From the NCBI GenBank assembly GCA_934256595.1, contig CAKQOW010000013.1:1-46097 (forward strand): 46,097 nt of DNA. Reading direction: 5' to 3'. Within the stretch, counting starts at the first letter, position 1. The number at the start of each line of letters is the position of its first letter. This DNA is from an uncultured Clostridia bacterium (GTDB taxonomy: Bacteria; Bacillota; Clostridia; Peptostreptococcales; Anaerovoracaceae). The notes under the pieces were generated by a model. That model worked only from the letters and a program-made list of their open reading frames with translations, had not been told where the DNA came from and did not search any database. The translations under genes were made by a program, and so were the position numbers. This document shows, piece by piece, positions 16,660 to 26,020 of the stretch.

Positions 16660-17390
16660 TGAGTAGATTTTTTACAGAGCCCGAAAACATTTCGGATAAA
16701 TATATATATATTACTGATGCCGATGATATTCACCATATCAAAAAGGTACTGAGATTAAAGCCGGGAGATACCGTTGAGATTTCAGACGGACAGAAATGGG
16801 AATATGAGGGCGACATAGAGGAAATAACGGCTACAGAGGTGACCCTTAGAATTACCGACAAGCAGAGCTTTGCAAGAGAGCCAGAGACAAGGGTTACTCT
16901 GTTTCAGGGCATACCTAAGGCAGGCAAGATGGACCTGATTGTTCAGAAATGCGTCGAGCTTGGAATAGACAGCATTGTGCCTGTATTTATGGAAAGAACC
17001 GTTGTTAATGATAACGGCAAGATTGGCAAAAAAACAGAGAGATGGCAAAAAATATCCGATGAGGCCTGCAAGCAGTGCAGGAGAGGAATTGTTCCCGCTA
17101 TTGCAGACGCTGTTAATCACAGCGAAATGATGGATATGCTTGAGGATTTTGATTTAGTGCTGTTTCCATATGAAAACGAAACCGGCAATACAATCAAGGA
17201 CTCACTTAGAAATCTCAATAATAAGCCTGAGACGGTTGCCATAGTAATAGGTCCTGAGGGCGGATTTTCAGACAGCGAGGCAGAGGACCTCAGGAGATAT
17301 GAATGTGTCAGTCTGGGCAAAACCATACTCAGAACGGAAACTGCGGGAATTGCAGCGCTGGCAATGACAATGTATGAGCTTGAACTTTAG
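16659..17390 (+). CDS. rsmE: 16S rRNA (uracil-1498-N3)-methyltransferase
   Basis: RsmE methylates U1498 of 16S rRNA in the assembled 30S subunit. The 243-residue protein has the PUA-like N-terminus (residues 1-70, with D-D-I-H-H-I-K-K-V-L-R) and a SPOUT methyltransferase domain. The knot motifs IGPEGGFSDSE and LGKTILRTETA bind S-adenosylmethionine. Length is normal. ATG shares a base with the prmA stop (TAATG), so it is translationally coupled to the interrupted prmA. prmA-rsmE is a common Firmicute pair. Confidence 0.96.
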   Translation: MSRFFTEPENISDKYIYITDADDIHHIKKVLRLKPGDTVEISDGQKWEYEGDIEEITATEVTLRITDKQSFAREPETRVTLFQGIPKAGKMDLIVQKCVELGIDSIVPVFMERTVVNDNGKIGKKTERWQKISDEACKQCRRGIVPAIADAVNHSEMMDMLEDFDLVLFPYENETGNTIKDSLRNLNNKPETVAIVIGPEGGFSDSEAEDLRRYECVSLGKTILRTETAGIAALAMTMYELEL

Positions 17391-17410
17391 ATATGCGGGG
17401 ATAATCAGCT

Positions 17411-18262
17411 ATGAACGTCAGATTAAAAAGAGTAATTGCTGTAGTAATTATAATAGCGATAGGGGCAGTTTCGGCGACAGTGCTTGCAGAGCATTTTTCG
17501 TCTCCGCAGACATATGCTAAGACTATAGAAACCCTTGATGAAAAAAGAAACAGTGTTCTGGCAATGACGGCATCTGCCGCTGCGATATCCACAGGACTTA
17601 CGATAATACCGGGAGATGTTGCAACTCCGCTGGCCGACAAACTGGCGGATTTGAGTTCAACCTTTATGATTGTCCTGTGCGCAATATTTCTGGAAAAATA
17701 TATGCTTGTCTTTGCAGGTATTGCAGCTTTCAGAGTGCTTATTCCGCTGGCGTGTCTGCTGATTGCCGTATTTTTGTATACGCGAAGCGAGCGGTGTCTT
17801 AGGATTGCCAGAAAAGCAGTTGTTTTAGGACTGTGTCTGGTGCTTCTGGTTCCTGCAAGCACATGGGTTACAGGATTTATCGAGGAAACGTATTCGGTAT
17901 CAATAGAAGAAAATATACAGGAAACAGATAAAACGGCAGAGATTTTAAACAGCAATGCGGGCAAGGACGAAAGCGCTGTTTCAAAATGGCTCAGCAGCCT
18001 CAAGGGAGGCGTTTCGGAAATCGTCAGAAAAGCCGAAAATGCTCTCGGAAATTTCATTGAGGCGGCGGCGCTTCTGATTATAACGTCGTGTGTAATCCCT
18101 GTGCTTACGCTGGTGCTGTTTATATGGATAATAAATGTTATACTCGGACTTGATTTGAAGCTGCCGGGAAAAAAGCTGGGAGCGATTTCAACTGCCGGTT
18201 CAAGATTAAGAAACAGGATATATAAAGGTGACAGTTCAGACAGCAGATATCTGGAGGAGTAA
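17411..18262 (+). CDS. Membrane protein of unknown function
   Basis: This 283-residue protein has an N-terminal hydrophobic segment (about 9-26), probably a signal anchor. Helices follow near 82-105, 107-123 and 135-157, then a polar stretch (160-215) and a last long helix (about 218-248) before a basic C-tail. ATG is preceded by GCGGGGAT. It lies 20 bases after rsmE and 4 bases before the next gene, so it belongs to the prmA transcript. I do not recognise a named family. The polar stretch probably faces outside, with a short cytoplasmic tail. Confidence 0.7.
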   Translation: MNVRLKRVIAVVIIIAIGAVSATVLAEHFSSPQTYAKTIETLDEKRNSVLAMTASAAAISTGLTIIPGDVATPLADKLADLSSTFMIVLCAIFLEKYMLVFAGIAAFRVLIPLACLLIAVFLYTRSERCLRIARKAVVLGLCLVLLVPASTWVTGFIEETYSVSIEENIQETDKTAEILNSNAGKDESAVSKWLSSLKGGVSEIVRKAENALGNFIEAAALLIITSCVIPVLTLVLFIWIINVILGLDLKLPGKKLGAISTAGSRLRNRIYKGDSSDSRYLEE

Positions 18263-18266
18263 CGGT

Positions 18267-18608
18267 ATGAGCAGTACGGTGTATAAGTTAAACGGCAATT
18301 TCACAAAGAGGATAAGCGAGGTATCCGCGCTTCTGAAAAGCAGTATTAATGCAGAGCTTATTTCAGAGACTTGCAGAACCGCGGGAAATGCAGAAATCAT
18401 ACTTCTTAATTTTGAGAAGTTCTATTTCAGAAACGGAAGCTGTGCGGGACTTACGGTTATGCTGACAGAGTCAGAAGAGTCGCAGACTGCTGATGTTACA
18501 GGCTTTGGCGGCGGCGAGGGACTTCTTAATATAAGCTGGGGAGCAAATTTTGAATTTGCCGAAAAAGCCGCTGAAATTCTTGAACGCTGCGGCTTTGCCA
18601 GAGAGTAA
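18267..18608 (+). CDS. Small soluble protein, DUF6054-like
   Basis: This 113-residue protein has no signal or membrane segment. The core EKFYFRNGSCAGLTVML, the Gly-rich GFGGGEG and LNISWGANFEFAEKAAEIL resemble small DUF6054-type proteins of Firmicutes; the match is from memory of the pattern. ATG 18267 is chosen because GGAGGAG lies 6 bases ahead, inside the end of the preceding gene. The function is unknown. Confidence 0.65.
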   Translation: MSSTVYKLNGNFTKRISEVSALLKSSINAELISETCRTAGNAEIILLNFEKFYFRNGSCAGLTVMLTESEESQTADVTGFGGGEGLLNISWGANFEFAEKAAEILERCGFARE

Positions 18609-18637
18609 AAGTACCTGCAGGATCATGGGTATTCAGT

Positions 18638-19051
18638 ATGATGAAGTCTCTTTCGGAATTTAAAAATAAGAGAGTATTCCGGTGTATAATAGTAATTATT
18701 GCTGCTGCGCTTTTGCTTTACGGTCTGTTTTTTTACTTTTTCAGATCAATGAGCAGACTGCCTGAGGGAGAGTATCTGTATTCGAGCAATAATCCTACCG
18801 GAGAATACAGAGTAAATGTTTATCTTTGTTACAGCAGCCTGAGTGCAGATGCCGTAAGAGCAGAAACCGAAAACACCGATAACGGGAAACGAAGAAATGT
18901 CTACTGGTGCTACCGCAGGAGCAGTGCGGAAATAAAGTGGACCGGTGACTACGAAGCTGTTATTAACGGCGAGAAACTGAATATACTTAAAGACAGATAT
19001 GACTGGAGAAAAGACCGGCATTTCGATAAAAAAGAGGAGTTGAACAACTGA
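18638..19051 (+). CDS. Membrane-anchored protein, DUF5412-like
   Basis: This 137-residue protein has one transmembrane helix at about 15-36 and an exported C-terminal domain. The pattern GEYRVNVYLCYSSLSADAVRAE, read as two parts, with NVYWCYR, A-E-I-K-W, A-V-I-N-G and YDWR resembles DUF5412 proteins of Bacilli (function unknown). Two ATGs in a row open the frame, and the ribosome site is weak. It is likely last in the prmA transcript. After its TGA, another frame stays open for about 20 codons (19052-19117), which may be a remnant. Confidence 0.65.
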   Translation: MMKSLSEFKNKRVFRCIIVIIAAALLLYGLFFYFFRSMSRLPEGEYLYSSNNPTGEYRVNVYLCYSSLSADAVRAETENTDNGKRRNVYWCYRRSSAEIKWTGDYEAVINGEKLNILKDRYDWRKDRHFDKKEELNN

Positions 19052-19120
19052 GGGACAAGGACGGTGCTTTAACTGCGGCAGTTAACGGGAAAATTATTGA
19101 AAAAGATATTGCAGAGTGAG

Positions 19121-19149
19121 GGTTTGTGTATAATTCACAGACCTTTTTT
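19121..19149 (+). terminator. Intrinsic terminator of the prmA operon
   Basis: An 8-bp stem (19121-19128 with 19136-19143, one wobble), a 7-base loop and TTTTTT. Confidence 0.85.
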
Positions 19150-19229
19150 ATTGAGATAAAAATAAAACTGAGGTATTTGGGCAGTCTGTTCAATAAAATC
19201 AACGAGGCAAGAATATATATTTAACATCT

Positions 19230-19257
19230 TTTAACACCCCTGCGGTTGTGGTATAAT
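19230..19257 (+). promoter_or_regulatory. Promoter for uppP
   Basis: TATAAT at 19252-19257 with TTTAAC at 19230-19235 (16-base spacer). It lies 37 bases before the uppP TTG. Confidence 0.65.
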
Positions 19258-19294
19258 TATTAGGTATGAATATAATCATCAGGAGGTATACATT

Positions 19295-20128
19295 TTGAAT
19301 TTAATTCAGGCGATAATATTAGGGCTTATTCAGGGACTGGCGGAGTTTCTGCCTGTCAGCAGCTCGGGTCATCTTGCACTTGCACAGCATTTCTTCGGTA
19401 TGAATCCGGACAGCGTGCTGCCGTTTGCGGTGCTTTTACACGTAGGAACACTGATTTCAGTATGCATAGTATACTGGAGAGATATACTTGGTCTTATATA
19501 TGAATTTTTCGCAAGCATCAAGGACCTTATTACAACTAGAAGTCTTAACGTCAACAAAAACGCCACCAGAAGAATGTGCTGGCTTATAATTGTTGCCACA
19601 ATACCTACAGGTATAATCGGGGTACTGTTTAACGATATGTTTGCCGCCTTATATAATTCAGTGCTTGCAATAGGCATAGCGCTGCTTGTTACAGGTACGA
19701 TGCTGTGGTTTGCAGAGAAATACGGCAAGGGCATCAACAACATCAGAAACACTAAATTCAAACACGCTCTCATAGTGGGACTTCTGCAGGGAGTTGCAAT
19801 AGCGCCGGGAATATCAAGATCGGGAACAACTCTTGTGGGAGGCCTTGCCTGCGGACTCAAAAGAGAATGGGCAGTAAGATTTGCATTTCTCATATCAATA
19901 CCGCCGATTTTAGGCTCTGCAATACTTGAAGCTCCTGCGGCATTTGAGGCGGGAATGGATTCAAGCCTTATTATCCCCGTTGTAGTGGGAGTTGTTGTTT
20001 CAGCAGTTTCGGGACTTTTTGCAATCAAGGGTATGATTAAAATAGTTTCAAACAAAAAACTGACTTATTTCTCATTCTATACGTGGGCACTTGGAATCGC
20101 AATGGTAATATACGCAGTTTTATCATAG
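19295..20128 (+). CDS. uppP: Undecaprenyl-diphosphate phosphatase
   Basis: This membrane enzyme (BacA) recycles undecaprenyl diphosphate to the monophosphate carrier for peptidoglycan and other envelope polymers, and its dosage affects bacitracin tolerance. The 277-residue length is normal, with about eight helices. Both signatures are present: GLAEFLPVSSSGHL at 14-27 and PGISRSGTTL in the second half. The start is TTG, 7 bases from AGGAGG. It opens the run uppP-ftsK-rimO-pgsA-cinA. Confidence 0.96.
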   Translation: MNLIQAIILGLIQGLAEFLPVSSSGHLALAQHFFGMNPDSVLPFAVLLHVGTLISVCIVYWRDILGLIYEFFASIKDLITTRSLNVNKNATRRMCWLIIVATIPTGIIGVLFNDMFAALYNSVLAIGIALLVTGTMLWFAEKYGKGINNIRNTKFKHALIVGLLQGVAIAPGISRSGTTLVGGLACGLKREWAVRFAFLISIPPILGSAILEAPAAFEAGMDSSLIIPVVVGVVVSAVSGLFAIKGMIKIVSNKKLTYFSFYTWALGIAMVIYAVLS

Positions 20129-20138
20129 AGGACAGCTT

Positions 20139-22820
20139 ATGGCACAAAAGAAAAAATCACCCGGCAGACCGCCGGGAACAAAAAACAAAAATAAAAAACA
20201 GTCTGCGGTTTCGGAAACTGATGCAAACCAGCTCCGCAAGGTCAGAGAAATACAGGCTCTTGTAATAATTGCGGTGGGAATATTTCTTGCAATCGCAATG
20301 TTTTTCAGCGTTACGGGAGTAATCGGAGACGCCCTTGGCAGCTTTTTCAAGGGCTGTTTTGGCGTGATTGCATATACGCTGCCGTTTTATCTTCTGCTTT
20401 ACGGCGGGCTTATGCTTGCCGGCAGAACAAAAATCCTGAGCACACTGTCTACTATATTCTTTATAGTTCTTTTCTTTGATATAGCGATAGGAAACTCTGT
20501 ACGGTTTGTAGACGTCAAGGACCCGGTAGTGCCTATACTGGGACTTGGAGATATATATTCTGCGGGCACAGAGCTTAAAAACGGCGGAGTCTTAGGCATG
20601 ATTTTTGCAATTCTTCTCGTAAAAATCATAGGCGTTGCCGGCGCGTACATATTTGCCGGAGTAGTGGCCTTAATCTCCGTAATCCTTATAGCCGACAAGC
20701 CGTATGCAGGTATGGTCAACTGGCAGGAAAAATCCGAAGAGAGAGCTGAAAAAAGGCGCATCAAAAAAGAAAAAAGACAGAACACCGAGACAAAACAGCT
20801 TCCGCCTGTAAAAGAGGCAGCGCAGCAGCTTGAAATAACCCCGGCAAAACAGGAGACGCCTGCGTCGGTCAGACCGGCAGCATCGGTATATCAGCCAGCC
20901 GACTACAAAAAAATGAGCAGAGCCATCAAAAAAGCGCGCATATCGGACAGCCAGAGAAAAATTCTGGAATATATGATAGACGACTCCCTTGCAAGAGGCA
21001 AAGGCGGAGAGAGCAAAGCGGACGGCTTTGGACTTGACGGCAGCCAGCAAAGCCTTGCTTCGCCGGGTTATGGTCTTAACGACGGATATTCCGAGGGCGA
21101 TATGGGTCATGAGGAAACAGGATATACAGGCTCATATGAAAATTACAGTGATAATATTGACGAAAACGACAATGTTTCAGAGCAGCAGATTGAGATAGAG
21201 GTGCCTGAGGAAAACGCCAGCTTTGTTGAGGGCAGAGGCTTTGCAGAGGAGGAAGCTCCGGCAGAGGAAGTCAAAAAACCCGAAAAGATATCAAATGCGC
21301 AGGCGGCTGCGGCAACTCTTGATTCAAAAGAGTTTAATAAGAGCAAGCCAGCTGCAAAATACATAATGCCGCCTATAGACCTGCTCAAAAAACCGTCAGG
21401 CAAAGGCGCAGATCTTACAGACCTTGCCGAAAAAACAAGGAAGCTTGAAGAAACATTAAACAGCTTCAATGTGGACGCAAAGGTTGTAGATGCAATTCCG
21501 GGACCTACGGTTACAAGATATGAGATACACCCGGGACCCGGTGTCAAAGTAAGCAGCATTGTGGGACTTTCCAACGATATAGCCCTTAACCTTGAAGCCA
21601 AAAGCATCAGAATAGAGGCGCCTATACCCGGCAAGGCCGCAGTAGGCATAGAAGTCGAAAACGACAAAATAAATGCAGTAAATATCAGAGAGATAATTGA
21701 CTCAAAAGAATTCAAAAGCTCCAAATCAAAAATCAGCTTTGCAGTAGGCAAGAACATATCAGGAAAACCTGTAGTCGGCGATCTCAAGGGAATGCCGCAC
21801 CTTCTTATTGCAGGCTCTACAGGCTCCGGCAAGAGCGTGTGCATCAACAGCATTATAGCCAGCATACTATACAAAGCCAAGCCTGATGAGGTTAAGCTGG
21901 TGCTTGTAGACCCGAAAGTGGTTGAGCTTGGCAATTACAACGGCATACCGCATCTTCTGATTCCGGTTGTTACAGAACCCACCAAGGCTGCGGCAGCGCT
22001 TAACTGGGCCGTTGCCGAAATGAACGACCGCTACAAGAAATTTGCAGAAGAGGGCGAAAGAAATCTGGAAGGGTATAATGACAAGAAAAAAGCCGAAAAG
22101 GATTTTGACGCTGTAATGCCTCAGATAGTAATAATCATTGACGAGCTTGCGGATCTTATGATGGCGGCTCCGTCACAGGTTGAGGAATCCATATGCAGAC
22201 TGGCGCAGATGGCAAGAGCTGCGGGAATGCACCTTATCGTTGCGACCCAGAGACCGTCGGTTGACGTAATCACAGGCGTAATCAAAGCAAACATACCGTC
22301 AAGAATAGCCTTTGCAGTATCCTCTGTCCACGACTCCAAAACCATCATAGATATGGGCGGAGCGGAAAAACTGGTCGGAAAAGGCGATATGCTTTACAAT
22401 CCGCTTGGCATGGGCAAGCCTGTAAGAGTACAGGGCTGCTTCATATCGGACAGCGAAGTTAACAGCATAATCAAATTTGTAAAGGATCAGGAGCAGGAGG
22501 TTGAATACTCAAGCGACGTTATAAATACCATCGAAAAGACAGATATGCCGCCTGAAATGAAAGAAGACGACGGCGACGAACTGCTCCCTGACTGCATAGA
22601 GCTTGTGGTACAGAGCGGTCAGGCCTCGGTATCCATGCTCCAGAGACGCTTCAGAATAGGCTACAACAGAGCGGCCAGAATAATAGATATGATGGAAGAA
22701 CGAGGCATTGTGGGACCTCAGGACGGCTCCAGACCGAGACAGGTATTTATGACCGAGGAGGAGCTGCACAATATAAACGAAAATTTACCAGAGGAAAATT
22801 CAGATGAAGATATACATTGA
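20139..22820 (+). CDS. ftsK: DNA translocase FtsK/SpoIIIE
   Basis: FtsK pumps chromosomal DNA through the division septum. The 893 residues divide into a basic N-terminus, four membrane helices (about 45-185), a long charged linker rich in Glu, Lys and Ala (about 190-400), and the RecA-like motor. Walker A GSTGSGKS is at about 559-566, DPKVVELGNY at 591, and Walker B with DELADLMM at about 667. A winged-helix gamma domain sits at about 820-885 (L-V-V-Q-S-G-Q-A-S-V-S-M-L-Q-R). The linker lacks a recognisable separate domain. ATG is 10 bases after uppP, and the gene ends in TGA inside rimO (17-base overlap). Confidence 0.96.
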   Translation: MAQKKKSPGRPPGTKNKNKKQSAVSETDANQLRKVREIQALVIIAVGIFLAIAMFFSVTGVIGDALGSFFKGCFGVIAYTLPFYLLLYGGLMLAGRTKILSTLSTIFFIVLFFDIAIGNSVRFVDVKDPVVPILGLGDIYSAGTELKNGGVLGMIFAILLVKIIGVAGAYIFAGVVALISVILIADKPYAGMVNWQEKSEERAEKRRIKKEKRQNTETKQLPPVKEAAQQLEITPAKQETPASVRPAASVYQPADYKKMSRAIKKARISDSQRKILEYMIDDSLARGKGGESKADGFGLDGSQQSLASPGYGLNDGYSEGDMGHEETGYTGSYENYSDNIDENDNVSEQQIEIEVPEENASFVEGRGFAEEEAPAEEVKKPEKISNAQAAAATLDSKEFNKSKPAAKYIMPPIDLLKKPSGKGADLTDLAEKTRKLEETLNSFNVDAKVVDAIPGPTVTRYEIHPGPGVKVSSIVGLSNDIALNLEAKSIRIEAPIPGKAAVGIEVENDKINAVNIREIIDSKEFKSSKSKISFAVGKNISGKPVVGDLKGMPHLLIAGSTGSGKSVCINSIIASILYKAKPDEVKLVLVDPKVVELGNYNGIPHLLIPVVTEPTKAAAALNWAVAEMNDRYKKFAEEGERNLEGYNDKKKAEKDFDAVMPQIVIIIDELADLMMAAPSQVEESICRLAQMARAAGMHLIVATQRPSVDVITGVIKANIPSRIAFAVSSVHDSKTIIDMGGAEKLVGKGDMLYNPLGMGKPVRVQGCFISDSEVNSIIKFVKDQEQEVEYSSDVINTIEKTDMPPEMKEDDGDELLPDCIELVVQSGQASVSMLQRRFRIGYNRAARIIDMMEERGIVGPQDGSRPRQVFMTEEELHNINENLPEENSDEDIH

Positions 22821-24111
22821 TACACTTGGCTGTCCCAAGAACTTTTATGACAGCAGAACTGCCGCGGGAATACTGGAGGACAGCGGACATACACTTACAA
22901 CAGAGCCGTCGGAGGCTGATGTTATTATGGTAAACACCTGCGGATTTATTAATGACGCCAAAAAAGAATCCATAGACCGCATATTTGAAATGGCGGACTA
23001 CAAGCAGTACGGCAAAAAACTCATAGTTTCGGGCTGTCTTTCACAGAGATACAGCAGCGAGCTGTTTGATGAAATGCCGGAGGTTGACGCATTTCTCGGA
23101 GTCAATGACTACGAGGCGCTGCCGGGGCTTCTTGACAGCCTTGAAGAGCGAAAAATCATAGCAAATTCATGTACCGAAACAGAGCTGCCTGAGGTTAAAG
23201 TCAGAGCGGACGGAAGTATGTACAGCGCCACTCTCAAAATAGCGGAGGGCTGCAATAACAGATGCGCCTACTGCATTATTCCGTTTATACGCGGAAACTA
23301 CAGAAGTAAAAGACAGGAGGCGGTTATAGCCGAGGCCAGAGCGCTGGCGGAGGCAGGCTGCAGAGAGCTTATACTGATAGCTCAGGATACCACCTATTAC
23401 GGATATGATCTTTACGGTGAATACAGACTTCCGCAGCTTCTGAAACAGCTTTGTCAGATAGACGGCATCAGATGGATAAGACTGATGTACTGCTATGAGG
23501 ACAGAATTACCGACGAGCTGATACAGACAATCAGAGAAGAGGACAAGATATGCAACTATCTTGACATACCTATTCAGCACGCATCGGACAATATTCTCAG
23601 GGCTATGAAACGAAGATCAACAAACAGATCCATTACGGACAAGATAGCAAAGCTAAAGGAGCAGATACCGGATATTCACATAAGGACTACCCTCATAACA
23701 GGATTTCCGGGAGAAACCGAGGAGGACTTCGATACTCTTTATGATTTTGTGGCGGAACAGAGATTTGCAAGACTCGGAGTATTTGCATACTCGCAGGAGG
23801 AGGGAACTGTCGCAGGACAGATGCCAAACCAGATAGACGAAGAAATCAAAGAGGAGCGCGCAGGCAGCATTATGAGGCTCCAGATGGAAATATCCCTCGA
23901 AGAAAACAGACGCAAAATAGATACGGTTCAGGAGGTTATAGTTGACGAAATCGACGAGGACGGAAGCTATATAGGACGCACCAGATACGATGCGCCTGAA
24001 ATCGACAACGCCGTGATATTTACAGGTAAACAGGAACACAGGCCGGGCGATATGGTTATGGTGCATATAGATGATGCCTTTGACTATGATCTGGCAGGAA
24101 CGGAGGTATAA
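22804..24111 (+). CDS. rimO: Ribosomal protein S12 methylthiotransferase
   Basis: This radical SAM enzyme adds a methylthio group to an aspartate of ribosomal protein S12. The 435 residues have the UPF0004 N-terminal domain with three cluster cysteines (C10, C46 in NTCGF, and SGCLSQRY), the radical SAM C-x3-C-x2-C at C150, C154 and C157 (CNNRCAYC) and a C-terminal TRAM domain (about 370-430). The opening TLGCPKN is RimO-like and separates it from MiaB. It overlaps ftsK by 17 bases and is one base from pgsA. Confidence 0.95.
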   Translation: MKIYIDTLGCPKNFYDSRTAAGILEDSGHTLTTEPSEADVIMVNTCGFINDAKKESIDRIFEMADYKQYGKKLIVSGCLSQRYSSELFDEMPEVDAFLGVNDYEALPGLLDSLEERKIIANSCTETELPEVKVRADGSMYSATLKIAEGCNNRCAYCIIPFIRGNYRSKRQEAVIAEARALAEAGCRELILIAQDTTYYGYDLYGEYRLPQLLKQLCQIDGIRWIRLMYCYEDRITDELIQTIREEDKICNYLDIPIQHASDNILRAMKRRSTNRSITDKIAKLKEQIPDIHIRTTLITGFPGETEEDFDTLYDFVAEQRFARLGVFAYSQEEGTVAGQMPNQIDEEIKEERAGSIMRLQMEISLEENRRKIDTVQEVIVDEIDEDGSYIGRTRYDAPEIDNAVIFTGKQEHRPGDMVMVHIDDAFDYDLAGTEV

Positions 24112-24112
24112 T

Positions 24113-24643
24113 ATGAATTTACCCAACAAGCTTACAATGGGAAGAATGATAGCAGTACCGTTTTTTGTGGTATGCTACATACTTGAGCTTTATCTTCCCG
24201 TCTTTATAATTTTCATACTTGCATCACTTACGGATATGCTGGACGGCAAAATAGCGAGAAAATACAATCTCGTGACAAACTTCGGAAAAATAATGGATCC
24301 TCTGGCAGACAAGATACTGGTTTATTCAGCTTTCTGTCTTATGGTGGAGGACGGCATAATCCCTGCGTGGATTTTAATAATCATACTTGCAAGAGAATTT
24401 GCAATAGCGGGAATGAGAACAGTTGCAGCATCTGAGGGTCTTGTAATTGCAGCAGGCATGAGCGGCAAAATCAAGACAGTACTGCAGATGATAGCAGTGC
24501 CCGTGCTGCTGCTTGCGGTAACACTTCCTGAAATCGGCATAATACTTACAATAGGAAACATATTCCTGTGGGCTTCTCTGGTTATGACAGTCTATTCGGG
24601 AATAGAATATATAGCAAAGAACAGATCAGTCTTTTCAATGTAA
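24113..24643 (+). CDS. pgsA: CDP-diacylglycerol--glycerol-3-phosphate 3-phosphatidyltransferase
   Basis: This 176-residue membrane enzyme makes phosphatidylglycerol phosphate, the first step to phosphatidylglycerol and cardiolipin. The CDP-alcohol phosphotransferase motif D-G-x2-A-R-x8-G-x3-D-x3-D is complete (DGKIARKYNLVTNFGKIMDP). There are about five helices. ATG 24113 is chosen over upstream in-frame codons because CGGAGG lies 7 bases ahead and the gene starts one base after rimO. The order pgsA-cinA-recA is common in Firmicutes. Confidence 0.95.
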   Translation: MNLPNKLTMGRMIAVPFFVVCYILELYLPVFIIFILASLTDMLDGKIARKYNLVTNFGKIMDPLADKILVYSAFCLMVEDGIIPAWILIIILAREFAIAGMRTVAASEGLVIAAGMSGKIKTVLQMIAVPVLLLAVTLPEIGIILTIGNIFLWASLVMTVYSGIEYIAKNRSVFSM

Positions 24644-24653
24644 AGGAGGCATT

Positions 24654-25892
24654 ATGAGAGCGGCGGTTTTGAGCGTTGGAACAGAATTACTTTTCGGACA
24701 GGTGGTAAATACAAACACCGTATACCTTTCACAGCAGCTTAATGCAATGGGCTTTGACGTTATGTATCATTATACGGTAGGCGACAATCCGGAGCGTCTT
24801 AAAGAGATTATCGAGCTTGCATTCAAGGACTGCGATCTTATAATCACGACAGGAGGCCTCGGACCTACACAGGACGATCTTACCAAGGAAATAGTATGTG
24901 AAACCATGGGAGATGAACTGGTGCTTCATCAGAAAAGCCTTGAGGCGCTTGAAGCGGTAATGACAAAACGCGGACGCAAAATGACCGAAAACAACTACAA
25001 GCAGGCGTGGCTTCCGTCAAAATCAGAGGTATTTGATAACGATCAGGGAACAGCGCCGGGATTTGCCCTTGAGATAGACGGCAAGACTGCCATATGTCTG
25101 CCGGGACCTCCAAGAGAAATGACCAATATGTTCATCAAAAAAGCAAAGCCTTATCTCGAGTCAAAATCAGAGGAAGTAATATATTACAGACAGATAAGAA
25201 CCTTTGGCATAGGAGAATCACAGCTTGAAACAGAGCTGCTGCCGCTTATAGATGCGCAGACAGATCCTACAATAGCCACATATGCCAAAGAGGGAGAGGC
25301 CTGCGTAAGAGTCGCTTCCAAGCGCAAAACCCTGCAGGAAGCCGAGCAGGCGGTTGACGATATGACATCAAAGGTGCAGGAGCTTGTAGGCGAATACATA
25401 TACAGCTTAGATGATGAAGAGCTTTATCAGGTTGCGGGACGCAGACTTCTTGAAAACAACATTTCAATTTCATGCGCCGAAAGCTGCACGGGAGGCCTGT
25501 TTGCCAAAACTCTTACGGATATAGAAGGCATATCGGCAGTATTTGACCGAGGCATTGTGACCTACAGCAACAGAGCCAAAATCGAGGAGCTGGGAGTAAG
25601 CCCGGAAACTCTTGACAGATACGGCGCGGTAAGCGAACAGACAGCAAGAGAAATGGCGCTGGGACTCCAGAAAGTTTCCGGAAGCAGACTGTGCATATCG
25701 GTTACAGGTATTGCGGGACCCGGCGGCGGAACTGACGAAAAACCTGTTGGGCTTGTGTATATAGGGGTTGTATTTGATGACAAAGTGGAGGTCAGGAAGA
25801 TACACGCGTTCAGACCGCTCAGAAGCCTTGTCAGAAACACAGCTATGCTGAATATGTTTGATATGATTAATCGAATTATTTCTTGCCAATAA
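24654..25892 (+). CDS. cinA: Competence/damage-inducible protein CinA
   Basis: This 412-residue two-domain protein has a molybdopterin-binding-like N-terminal domain (1-170, TTGGLGPTQDDLTKE) and a C-terminal NMN amidohydrolase-type domain (about 260-412, AESCTGGLFAKTL and TGIAGPGGGTDEKPVG). It is thought to salvage NMN or act on damaged pyridine nucleotides. AAAGGAGG lies 5 bases from ATG. It lies directly upstream of recA but recA has its own promoter. Confidence 0.95.
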   Translation: MRAAVLSVGTELLFGQVVNTNTVYLSQQLNAMGFDVMYHYTVGDNPERLKEIIELAFKDCDLIITTGGLGPTQDDLTKEIVCETMGDELVLHQKSLEALEAVMTKRGRKMTENNYKQAWLPSKSEVFDNDQGTAPGFALEIDGKTAICLPGPPREMTNMFIKKAKPYLESKSEEVIYYRQIRTFGIGESQLETELLPLIDAQTDPTIATYAKEGEACVRVASKRKTLQEAEQAVDDMTSKVQELVGEYIYSLDDEELYQVAGRRLLENNISISCAESCTGGLFAKTLTDIEGISAVFDRGIVTYSNRAKIEELGVSPETLDRYGAVSEQTAREMALGLQKVSGSRLCISVTGIAGPGGGTDEKPVGLVYIGVVFDDKVEVRKIHAFRPLRSLVRNTAMLNMFDMINRIISCQ

Positions 25893-25939
25893 TTCGACAA
25901 AGGTGTAAAATATATACAGCACATTTTTCAAAAATATAC

Positions 25940-25968
25940 TTGACCTTTCCAAAACAATATTGTATTAT
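25940..25968 (+). promoter_or_regulatory. recA promoter
   Basis: TTGACC at 25940-25945, a 17-base spacer and TATTAT at 25963-25968. The expected transcription start, near 25975, is two bases before the LexA box. Confidence 0.85.
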
Positions 25969-25976
25969 ATGTTTGA

Positions 25977-25988
25977 GAACAAATGTTC
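25977..25988. promoter_or_regulatory. LexA (SOS) box at recA
   Basis: GAACAAATGTTC is a perfect palindrome of the Gram-positive SOS type GAAC-N4-GTTC. It sits just downstream of the -10 and would block the transcription start when LexA is bound. Confidence 0.88.
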
Positions 25989-26020
25989 ATACTTTTGTTC
26001 GGAATATGGAGGATTATAAT

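Noticed and set aside
19052..19117. Short open frame after the DUF5412-like gene
   Set aside because: It has no start codon or ribosome site and only about 20 codons; at most a remnant.
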